The position numbers and the translations under genes are program-made. Below the pieces are notes generated by a model. The model did not search any database and had not been told where the DNA came from. It saw only the letters and a program-made list of their open reading frames with translations. Below, piece after piece: positions 1 through 9,630 of a DNA stretch of 64,000 nucleotides (positions are counted from its first letter, which is position 1; each line of letters starts with the position of its first letter). The stretch lies in NCBI RefSeq assembly GCF_901709675.1, contig NC_051095.1, forward strand, positions 3,595,956-3,659,955. Direction: 5' to 3'. The DNA comes from Syngnathus acus. Taxonomy: Eukaryota; Chordata; Actinopteri; Syngnathiformes; Syngnathidae.

Positions 1-114
1 GTGGGCGGGGGTGTTCTCAGAACTTTCTGTCAAGGCAACTTTTTCCCGGAAGGGGATGGTGACGAAATGGCGTTTAAAGTTGTAAACGGCGCGTTGATCG
101 GTGTGTCAAGTCAC

Positions 115-213
115 CTGGACGATGGTGAGGGACGCGGCGGTGACAATCCCGCAGACGAAGCAGCTGGCGTACAGCACCAGCTCCAGAAGCAACAGCCCGG
201 TGAGCTCCATCAT
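115..213 (-). CDS. tmem179b: First coding exon of a TMEM179B-like membrane protein (partial)
   Basis: Read on the minus strand, two adjacent ATG codons (213-211 and 210-208) open a 33-codon exon that ends at a GTGACT donor just after a CAG codon (115). The peptide is one hydrophobic segment with the pattern LLLLELVLYASCFVCGIVTA, then a short TIVQ tail. This resembles the start of TMEM179B, where a first transmembrane helix is followed by an ALTxxQG-like stretch. TMEM179B is a small four-helix membrane protein of poorly known function. The neighbourhood supports the call, since human TMEM179B lies next to SLC3A2, which is also in this window. The remaining exons lie beyond position 1. Only one exon is visible, so another tetraspan family cannot be excluded. 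Confidence 0.6.
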
Positions 214-1945
214 TACCCAACGGACAGTTTCTCCTCTTCTGTGGTGGTCAGGACAGCGTGATTGAGATCGAAAAACATCCGGTAACTCACTTCAAAATAA
301 AAGCTTAGCGGAAGTAAATGTAAAGCTGTGGGCATTGAATTAATATACGGAGTTGTTGTTTTTTTAAATCGACACAAATGTTAAAGCATACTCACCACAA
401 AACAGAATACTGTTATAACAATTAATTTATTTATCAACTAATTATTGTAGCCGTTCATCTTCGCGTCATAATTATGCGACAGCAATGACGCATTGACTGT
501 GCGCCCAGACTGTTGAAAAACTTATTTCAGTATCCCACTGTAAAAAAAAAAAAAAAGGAAATAAGATAAAGTCCTACACAGTGACTAAGAAGTACACAAT
601 GACTAAAATATCCCGATCCAAGCCAAGGAGAGGTGAATCGTTTACAACGGTAACTATTTTATTTTTTTTCGTTTACAACTGCCCGCCACACAAGCTAACA
701 GTTAGCCTAGCTTCATTAATTTCGGCTTCGTTTGCCCAAGCTGCCTCACATCGGTCAGTCTTTGTACTACAGCAGACAGCTCGCGTGTACTATGACTTTT
801 ACTGTCAATTTTTAACTTTTTATCCGCAAAAAGAACATAGCACCCAATTTAGCTCCTCGTAACCCAATGGAAAATAAAACGTATGGATTGTCCCTCCAAA
901 CAACTTTTGTTTTCTCTCACAGCAATTCAAACACATGGCCCGTCTGCAAAGTGCATTGTGAATTGCTGAATTGATTTTCATCCATCTATTTGTTTTCACT
1001 GCCTATTCTTCCCAGCTACATTCCCCGACCCTATGCCGGCTGACTTTGAGCGAGAGTATAACGGAATTTTAAACAGCCGTTTGAATATGTGTCATCTCAT
1101 CAGATGCCCATAGAAGAGTGAACTGACCTTTTAAGTTCAGGTTGGTGGAGTTGAATGGGAAAAATGTCCTCCGTCAGGTTAAGTTGGGTGAACTTCACTC
1201 AGATGTCGGTCATGTAGTGAGACAAACTTCTCTCTTAATCTCCCTTACTTCCCTCCCCCGGTACAAATGCGTGGAAATGTGAACAATTGGTCACACTGAG
1301 TGCTCGACATACTCGAACACTGGCTGCCATGCGAAAAGATTAGCTTTGGGTCACGTACTTCTCTCAAACGTCACGATAAAGTGGACAAACATTGGTGAGA
1401 ATCGGATTGAGGTTATGTCAACGTATAAGCAGGCGTTGTCATTTGCCAACCTGGGAATTTGCGACTCCTTTTTTGGTTTGGCTATTTCTCATGCACCGTT
1501 TCTTTATCGCTGATAACGTTTTGCATGCTTGTGTCCAAAAGCATCAAGAAACTGTCCGACACAGCAACCCCCCTGACATTTTTTTTTTTTTTTAATTCAC
1601 TGCTCATTTTAAACATCCAGTTTCACGAGTGTATTAGAATGAGGCACGGATTTCAAGAATACGCTCACTGTACATTTAGAATAGAAAGCAACAGGTTATA
1701 ATTCAAAATGCAAATACATCACACATTCACTTGAAGCTACATCACAAATAAAGTCTCACACAAAAATTGAAGAGCAACAACAAAAATAGCCGCAGGCTGA
1801 ACCTTTGTAGAGTTCATGTGTCATTTTAAATATATTGTTGCAGTGAACAGACAGTTTGATTATAAATCCGCTGTACTGAATGTCCTCATATTTCGCCAAT
1901 AATTTTGAAATGTTTTATAATACATACAAAGACACAAGAAAGGAC

Positions 1946-2088
1946 TTTAAAGGAGCCATATCATGCTATTTTGTTTGATATTTTTTATGTTCAAATACAA
2001 ATTAGATCACCATGGTAGTATATAATCACATATATGCTTATAATTAACCGTAGAAAGCATAAAATAGGATGATAGAGCTCCTTTAAAT
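1946..2088. mobile_element. MITE-like inverted-repeat element, about 140 bp
   Basis: The left end (TTTAAAGGAGC, then a TATCATGCTATTTT-like stretch) is repeated in inverse orientation at the right end (AAAATAGGATGATAG, then AGCTCCTTTAAA). This gives imperfect terminal inverted repeats of about 27 bp around an AT-rich core. There is no coding capacity. This is the shape of a non-autonomous DNA transposon. I cannot assign a superfamily, because the outermost bases are AT-rich and the target duplication is ambiguous. Confidence 0.6.
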
Positions 2089-2230
2089 TTAAAACAGAGA
2101 CTCAAGTATGTGTAAACATCGTGTCTGAAACCTGTACGGTTTTAAACGTCAAATGTAGAGTAGAAACTCGTCTTTTTATGTCTGAAGGAATACGTTGGTG
2201 CATGCATGCATGTTCATCTTGTGTACAGTG

Positions 2231-2413
2231 GTGCCTTGAGATACAAGTTCAATTTATCCCATGACCGTCGTCCTAACTCAAAGCACCTGAATCTCAACTC
2301 ATCTTCCATAAGAAAAAGAAATAAATACAATAGTCACACAATTACATGGAATTTAAAGAAGTATTTGGCTCATATCTTGACATGACTCCCAGATACTCTT
2401 ATCTCAAGGCACC
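2231..2413. mobile_element. MITE-like element with GGTGCCTTGAGATA ends
   Basis: The element starts with GGTGCCTTGAGATA and ends with its near inverse complement (TATCTCAAGGCACC). The body has 'CTCAAA', 'CTCAACTC' and 'ATCTTG' words typical of a common teleost repeat built on the theme 'line up with (CTTGA) tracts'. It is about 183 bp and non-coding. A possible fragment of a related element lies near 44596-44650. Confidence 0.6.
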
Positions 2414-2443
2414 AATGTATTTCAAAACAAAACTTGCCGATTA

Positions 2444-5170
2444 TTAGCCAACTGGGCAACCAGGCAGTCTGAAGGCATCTGGCACGCCACTGTCAAGTTT
2501 ACAGATTATTTTGTATATTCCTTTCTTCCAACAGGGGTCGCTGTCTCTGCCTGTCCAAATGGCCGAGTGGAACTCCCTTAGGGCCACCTCAGACACTTCG
2601 ATAAACCTCTCCGGGACCTGGAAAAAGGTAAAGTCATTGTTTTGTGCTCCCAACGTATATCGAAACGTGCGCAGGTTAACCTCACCTGGTAGATGTTACT
2701 CTTATTGTAGTGCATGTTGAGTATGCGGTAAAGTTCGGTGTCCCGGCCCACTCGCAGCTGATTCTCTCTTCGAGGTGCGCCGTCCCTGGGTCAAACACAC
2801 ACGGACCCGAAAAATAACGTTTTCAACGCTTCACCATTTCCCTCCGTACTTATGACAGGAAGAGCTTTTAGAAAAGTTTTTCAAAAAGTTTAAAAAAAAA
2901 AACACACAAACCGACCGGGTGAGAGCCTCGCGGACAGCCTGCCTGGCAAAGCGCTCCATCTGAATGTAGAAGAACTCTCGGAAGTTGCTGAACCATTTAA
3001 TCATCTGGGAGGTCACGCAGCGGTTAAACTGGACAGACAAAACATCGAAACGAATTGTGAGTGGCGGGAAGTAACCAAGTACGACTACTCAGTCGTGGTA
3101 TTTAAAGTCAAACTAGTCGAAACAGTGTTCTGGTTAATGTTTCATTTGATGGGATATGAATTAAATCCACCTGTTTTTATCCATGTCAAGGGGCGGCCAT
3201 TTTAATACTTGCTTTCCACAGCAAGCAGCAAAATGGCCGCCCCCCCCCTCCCCCAATTGGTTTAAAGCGAGTGAATTCTGCTGCTTAACTCGTATTCCAC
3301 AAAGGCAATATTGATCAGAATGCCCTTTTAGCGCACACACGCACGCACCTTGACATCAGGGAAGTATGTCTTGAGTGTATTGGAGCTGGGATAGCGAGCG
3401 TAGAAGAACATGAGTTTGGCTTTTTTCAGGTGGCAAGGAGACAAGCCCTCCTGGGTGTATACATGTGGAAGGTTAAGGAGACACGCTCTTCAATTCAAGG
3501 TCAATCTATTCCGTTCCGAATCCGAACGGTCGGCCTTCACTGATGTCTTCACGACGCTATGTTTTCATGTCGATATATTTTTATGCATTATTACCAGTTG
3601 TTGTATATTGACTTAATCAATATCAGAAGTCAAGTATCGGTATCAGCAGTACCGGACACCTTAAAACAAAGCTGTTATCGGCCTGATATCAATACCCGGT
3701 ATCGGTACCTTCCGATCCCGAGTTTAAAAGATAATCATGCCGAGTTTTTCCTCCACAAAAGGATATCCCCCCGGTGCTCAGGTAAAGCTCTCCTCCGTCC
3801 ATCATGCCCCCTCCCCTCACCCCCCTCTCCCTCTCTCTGCCCCCATGGGCGTGGCGCACCAGGGAGGGTCCCAGGGGAGCGAGCAGGGGCAGCGGGGGGA
3901 AGGACGGGTGCGTGGGGAATTCTAGGTAGGGGTCAGAGCTGAGGAAATCCTTGCGCGGCGACGGCGGGAGATGGGGCATCTGCGGGTGGTGGAGTGAGCG
4001 GGAGAAGAGCTGCTGCATGGAGTAGTGGAGCAGCGGGAGGGCCAGGGGAGGGGCGTGGAAGGAAGAGGAAGAGGAGGGCGGTAGGCCGGAGGAGGGCTCC
4101 TTGGCTCGAGGAGCCGGGGCTAAAAGAAGAGGAGGTCGAGGGAGAAGCGGGCTGAGGAGGGGGTGTGTCTTCTGGAGGTCAGGTGACTTGTGTGCCACTA
4201 ATGGGGATCCCAAATCGGCCGTCTGGACGCCATGAGGCGCCAGGCTGCTCATGATTCGAAGCGCTCTTTCTCCGTCTTCGTCGTTCCCCCCCGGTGTATC
4301 CTCCTGACCTCTGACCTCCTCCTCCGCTCTTGCACTCGCCTCGCCGCCTTCGGGACAGGACGCGTCGGTGTACAGGCGCAGGACGCGGTCAATGACTCTG
4401 GCCACGGCGCTGCCCAGCTCCAGCTTCAACGCCTGGGCGAACTTGTGGCCGCCCTCCTCGTCCTCGTCTTTTACCCCTCCGTCCCAGTCCAACCACAGGC
4501 CCACTCCTTCCATGGCACCTTCGCCTCTCCCCCGCTCCATCCTCGCTTTGTCGTTTTGCTTCTCCTCCCTTGACTTGAAGCTGTAAAAAGGGGTCATCGG
4601 AGAGAGGGTCTCGTTTCCCAGAGGACCTCCATCGAGGTCCTCCTCTTCGTCGAACATCCGCTCGTCATCATCCTCCACATCTCCGTTCCCACTCCTTTTG
4701 TGCTCCTCTTCCTCCATGTTGCTCTCCCCAAAGGCCCTCAGCACTTTCTTCTGCAGGGCCTGCAGTCTTTCCCGGGCCTCGTCCAGCTGCTCCTTCAGCT
4801 CCGCTCTCCTCCTCCTCCTCAGCTCCCTCCCTCCCCCACCGCGCCTCCCGCCGCCCTCCTCCAGCTTCATCCTTTTCACCCTCGCCAAATCCTGACCCCA
4901 GCGGGCGCCCGCTCGCCTCTCAACCTCGTCGCCCTCCCGGCCTTCTCGCGCTCCTCTCTCCACGTTGCTCTCCTCGGCCGGGAGCGCGCTTGGCGTGCCG
5001 CGAGAGGTTCCGTAGGACTGGCTGAGCTGATGCTGGATGAGGGGAAAGCCGAGGGGTCTGAAGTTACTCGGAGGAGGGCGACCTCCAAACACGTCTGCCG
5101 AGAGGAGCGGGGGGCCAAACGGGCGGCCTTGCGGATTGGAGTCTTCAAACAGGCCTGGGGGGGAGTCCAT
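2444..5170 (-). CDS. prox: Prospero homeobox transcription factor (prox family, probable third ohnologue)
   Basis: Five coding exons: 5170-about 3821, 3450-3349, 3028-2916, 2785-2686, 2617-2444; roughly 612 residues. The ATG sits three bases after a TTCCCCAG acceptor. The large first exon holds the family landmarks: a basic patch (RVKRMKLEE, about 97-105), a basic coiled coil (about 115-148, [17 protein letters not shown]) and a conserved helix (about 243-267, [20 protein letters not shown]). The last four exons encode the homeo-Prospero domain: [51 protein letters not shown], then [16 protein letters not shown] ending in DSGVPDAF. The end of the first exon is uncertain; position 3821 (GTGAGG donor, phase 0) fits the reading frame. 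Exon 4 uses a weak GTCGGT donor at 2915. The canonical PROX1 N terminus is missing. The protein is expected to be a nuclear DNA-binding cell-fate regulator. Orthology to zebrafish prox1b or prox3 is not settled from sequence alone. Confidence 0.88.
3190..3243. repeat. Perfect 14-bp inverted repeat (hairpin) in a Prospero intron
   Basis: GGGGCGGCCATTTT at 3190-3203 is mirrored by AAAATGGCCGCCCC at 3230-3243. An inner pair (CTTGCT/AGCAAG, 3208-3213 and 3220-3225) flanks a six-base loop. It lies in the intron between the third and second last pieces of the Prospero domain. It may be the remains of a foldback MITE or a structured RNA. A similar AAAATGGCCGCC word occurs at about 56299. Confidence 0.6.
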
Positions 5171-6312
5171 CGCTGGGGAAGAGTTTAAGAGCGCAAATTA
5201 GAATTATTTGCTTTGAAAGACTTTTTTTTGTCAAAACGGCGATATCAATAAAGCTGTACCTCATTGTATTTTTACGGAACGGAAGAATACGCCGGCAACT
5301 GTCAGGTGCGTGTTTAATAGTGACATTTCGCTCCACACATCAGCGCCCCCCCCCCCCCTCCCTTCCCTTCCTTCCTCTGTACCCCAGCAATCCCGCCCGG
5401 CCCGCCCCCCCTCCCCTCTGCCTCTTATCAGGTCAGGCAGCCTGTTAAGCACTGTTTGATCAGAGAGTGTTTACCATCACACGCACACACAGGATGATTC
5501 ACACTGTAGTGAAGCATGAGAGGCTTGTGAGAGGGCTAACAATGCTCTCTGCTTGTGAGCGAGATGGACTCCACACGTGTGTGCGTGTGCGTGCAAGCGT
5601 ACGTGTGTGTGTGATCAGTATAGTCCGACTTAGCTCTGATAACACCCTTAATCCACTTCAGATGGATACACTCACCGCACACAGAGATAGATGGACTACT
5701 GGACGGATGGACGGATGGATTGATAGTGAGCATGTAGTCCCCCTTGGTGAAAGACTAAGAGAATAATCCCCCTATAAATAGCTAAATATCAATTATTCAA
5801 ATGCCCTCTCCTCCCTGCTATAACGCAGCCCAGATGGCAGGCAGGCAGGCAGGCCAATGCGCTTATACGCGCCGGCCAGATTAGCTTTTTTAAAGCCAGC
5901 CGCAAAGCTGGCCAAAATATTAACACCGAGAAATGGACACGAAAGCCGTGTCGCACTAGATTCGATTTAAGCGGGGGATATTATTCACGATGCGTGGATG
6001 GGGAAAATTGACAAAAACAAAATATGATACGCTGTTAGGTACACATAGTTCAATTTTTAAAAAAATTGTTGGTCTAATCTAATCAAGATGCGTTTGTTTG
6101 TTTGTTCAATTAGAATTAGAATTATAAATCGACCGCAATTAAAAAAACAAAACAAAAAAAACACTTGGCAACATCTGTCCAAGGAATACGTGCGCGTGCC
6201 AGCTAATTGGGCAGAGGATGTCGCATTGTCAAATAATAATAACTTCAAAAATGCCGATTTTTTTTTTTTGGAATGCACAAAATAAAAACTCTTAAGGAAA
6301 CAAAACACTCAC

Positions 6313-6410
6313 CGTTAAACAGCAGAGGCTTTTCCGCTCAGGTGTCTGCTGATGTGCGGCTCTTCCTCGCTCGACTGTCCTCAGCTGGCACCCGTGATGA
6401 TGCTGCTGAT
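6313..6410 (-). other. prox: Probable non-coding first exon of the Prospero gene
   Basis: On the minus strand a GC-rich stretch ends at 6313 in a strong donor (AACG then GTGAGT). It lies 1.1 kb upstream of the acceptor (CTTCCCCAG) that directly precedes the Prospero start codon. Prox genes usually carry a non-coding first exon, so this is the best candidate. The left boundary (6313) is read from the donor; the transcription start is not determined and may lie up to about 6600. A poly-T/poly-C tract (minus strand, 6457-6422) falls inside or just upstream of this region. Confidence 0.45.
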
Positions 6411-6417
6411 GGTGGTG

Positions 6418-6421
<4 letters not shown>

Positions 6422-6457
<36 letters not shown>
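6422..6457 (+). repeat. Poly-A run of 28 followed by eight G
   Basis: A28 directly followed by G8, then a GAGA-rich stretch to about 6480. It lies in the putative promoter or first exon of the Prospero gene. It is prone to length variation and to sequencing error. Confidence 0.9.
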
Positions 6458-6659
6458 AGAGAGAGACAGAGAGGAAAAGGGGGTGGGAGGGCTCGGACAT
6501 GTGAGTCCACAGCTCTTCGGCCGTGTTGTTTTGTATTTTTCAACCGCCCCCTCTCGTGATCCACTTCTTCCCGTCCCTCGGCAAAACAATCTGTACTCGG
6601 CTGGCACAGTGTGTCATCATGCTTCAATGCTGCTGCTTCTGCTCTTGATGTCCACTTGA

Positions 6660-9630
6660 TGACTCTGCTCCGCCCCTAGTTGGGCTCACTAACTATGTAC
6701 AAAAAAGCAGTGGCAGTACTCGAGTAGAAGTATGCATCCCAGATTCGGAACTCGTCTGCTTTGAAATACAGGAAGTCGCCCAGAAATTGCAAACGATTCG
6801 CCTCACTCCTCCATGATCTCGCTCCCACTAATTAATGTTGTCATCGCTGCCCCTCACATTAGCACCCCTTTTTTATTGTCCCCCTCTGCTTGGGTGAAGG
6901 CAACTCACCGAAAGCCCTCAGTTGTCATGGAACCGGGAAGGCTGGCGAACAAACAGATGGACGGCGGCTTCCGACGAGGGCGAGTTTATAGGGCTTAGAT
7001 GAAGATGTGGACGAGGCTGACATACAAGCAGCTCGTCAATTATTATTAATAGGAATCGTAAAAAGAAACATGCAGAGGGAGGATGGCAGGAGATAACAAG
7101 GTCAATGATGGCTGCATCTGATCTAAATAACAAAGGACCGTGCATGGGCAGCGTGTGCGCCCGACTGTGTGTGTGTGTGTGAGTGTGTGTGTGTGCGAGA
7201 ATGCAGTTGATGGCCTAAAACAGTCCCCTTTAAAAAGCGCGTGAAGCCCGAAGCCGAAAAATTGTGCGTCATTTCTCTCAGGTTTGATATTATGTAAACT
7301 ACTCAAACACTATCCGTCTCATGTGCACATTAGTGGGAGCTTAGAAATACAGCGTACCAGAGTGAGAAGTACAGTCCAACAATAATTTGTTAAGGGGGTG
7401 GAGGGGGGCCGGGGGGGGTGCATAAAAAGGATCAATAGAGAGCATAAAGTGTATGTCCATTGATTTGCTTACGAGAGAGTGCAGCGGGCTCGATGGAAAC
7501 ATGGGAGGGTAGCAGGAAATGGCAAGAAAACAGGATAAAGATCATTTTTCAGATGTCATCTAAAAGCAAGCCACAATGTGCGCTTCCGTGGTTGCTAGCT
7601 GCCAGGACTTTGAAACCGTCGTGATGCATACACGATGGATAACACATGCAAACGTAGCCCTTGTTTCTGCAGCTGAGCCCGTCAAATTACGTCGCATTAC
7701 TTTCCGGTGGCTAAATAACACTCGGAGAGTTGATTGAACGGTTGCATGCATTTCCGTCGCATTTTCTTACACATGAGAGGCCAATGACATAAATTAAAAC
7801 AGGCAGAAGAAAGGCTCAAATCAGCTTTCTCCATTGAAATGAATGGGAATGCCATTCATGTGTTCCAGTTTTGTTTTGTAATGTGTTTTATGCAAAGAGA
7901 ATTTCAACCATATTTTGACAGAATTATTATTATTTATTTTTTTTTTGCTGCAATTTTTGTTTCCCGTCAACATACATCGGGCTGCTCCTACCGCCACTCT
8001 GTACTCTGTCCAACATTGGGCTGAACGCATACGGCCCTTTAAACCAAGAGTGCCATCTAGAGGAGTCTTAAAGTACAACAACTGGTTCATGAAGCAGATA
8101 TGAAGCTTTGCTTTCCCATCACTAGACATCGGGCTGCTCCTACCGCCACTCGGTACTCTGTCCAACATTGGACTGAACCCATACGGCCCTTTAAACCAAC
8201 AGTGCCATCTAGAGGAGTCTTAAAGTACAACAACTGGTTCATGAAGCAGATATGAAGCTTTGCTTTCCCATCACTAGACTTGAATTCCCATACAGTATTT
8301 AAATATTTTTTTTTCTCTCAAAATTTCAAATAAAAATTGGATTCATTTGCATCTCAAAGCGCCACTGTAATGCGTGTGAGAGAGGCGCGCAAAAGTACAC
8401 CCAAATAGCTGAGGGCAAGGTGAATGGAAATGAACAGTGAAATGACAGTGAATAAAGCTCATAATGGCGGAGTGTGTGTGTGGGTGCAAGGGGGGGGGGG
8501 GGGAGTGTGTGTGCTGAAGAGGGAAAGAGGAAGCAGCAAAAGCTAGGGCTGGAGTCGAACAACGCCAAAAAGAGTGTGGCGGCGGACAACCAAACGTGTC
8601 AACTTTCAACCATGCAGGTCAGAATGACTCCTCGGCGTGCGACTAAAAACCCAACTAATGTCGAGCGCATTGGAAAGTGGGCCTCTCACCATGTGCGTGT
8701 GGGCAAAGGTTGGAGAAGCAATTTTTACACCCGCGCCGTGAATTGGCTCGCATACGAACAGCTGCCCTCCCCTGTCGTACATGCGCGGGTAAATGCACCA
8801 TGGTATGGCACTAAATCATTGCACACGCAAGACACACACATCCCTCTTGTGATAACACACACACATATGCGCGGTGATAAGCTATTATGCTCTCAGGCTG
8901 GAGTGTTTTGATGGTATAATTGCAGTGACCAGTGAGGAGAAAAAGGCAGCAGGGATGGAAAGGGGGGGGGGATGGTGAGAGAGGTGGGGAGAGGGGAAAA
9001 AAAAAAGAGCATGCTGACACTCAGCATGCTAATGTTATTCCTCCTCTGTTTCATCCCTCCATCCCTCCGTCTCTTTTGTCTGTGCTCGTTCTGGCTTCCA
9101 CACAGGTGGAGAGCTAGAGGGATGTGTAACAGGATAGAGCGGCGTTATCTCCCGCTTTCATCCCTCCGTCCAAAGCTCAAAGTGCCAGGGAAAAAAAAAT
9201 GGCTGAATACAGAGGACGAGGGAGGGTCACTTTTTCCCATCCCTTCAACAATAAATGGATGATCTGTGCTTATCTTCTAATCGCATCCCTCTTTCTCTCA
9301 TCTCCCGTTCCCCTACCAGCGCTGTCTGTCCTTCCACTCGTCCATCATCCCTCGTTCTTCTCCGGGGAGGCTGAATGCCACTGTTATGCTTCCTCTGCTT
9401 CCTTTTTTGCCCCCCACCCCCCCTCCTCCTAACTTCCCTTTGTAAATCTCATTACATCTGGAAATAATCACTCCGTGACATCATTTCCAAATAGTATTTA
9501 TAAAGAAATCAGTGCAAATTACATTCACGCATATATAACACGAAAACAAACTTTACAGTGTACTCGTCAACGTTTTGGTCCAAACCAGCCAGTGTCCACC
9601 ATGTTTTTTTTTTTCTTGGTTTTTCAAATG
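6660..9630. other. Intergenic DNA between the Prospero gene and the snx15 3' end
   Basis: No supported exon. The region has short GT/CA microsatellites (about 7169-7195), a G14 run (about 8490-8503), C/T-rich and A/G-rich blocks, and the 152-bp tandem duplication listed separately. Open frames here (for example plus-strand 8474-8911) have repetitive, low-complexity translations and no splice context. A variant polyadenylation hexamer for snx15 (minus-strand TATAAA) lies at 9497-9502. Confidence 0.5.
7974..8279. repeat. Tandem duplication, two 152-bp units
   Basis: The unit starting ACATCGGGCTGCTCC at 7974 is repeated head-to-tail at 8126. I count about four mismatches in the first half and almost none after that, so the copies are recent. 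Each contains 'GCCATCTAGAGG'. There is no coding potential. It lies between the Prospero promoter region and snx15. Confidence 0.92.

Larger units (their letters stand above)
214..2443. other. Intergenic DNA between the tmem179b-like gene and the Prospero gene
   Basis: This stretch should hold the tmem179b promoter (just right of 213) and the 3' UTR of the Prospero gene (left of 2444). I see no convincing coding exon: the open frames are short and of low complexity. It contains a poly-A run at about 541-556, a T15 run at about 1579-1593, and two inverted-repeat elements listed separately. No AATAAA signal for the Prospero transcript is obvious close to its stop codon, so a long 3' UTR or a variant signal is likely. 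Confidence 0.5.

Noticed and set aside
4700-5188. 162-codon plus-strand open frame opposite the Prospero exon
   Set aside because: It is the antisense shadow of the Prospero coiled-coil exon; the composition is the mirror of Glu/Arg-rich coding.
8474-8911. 145-codon plus-strand open frame upstream of snx15
   Set aside because: The start lies in a GT/G-rich simple repeat. The peptide has no recognisable family, and no flanking promoter or splice sites fit.
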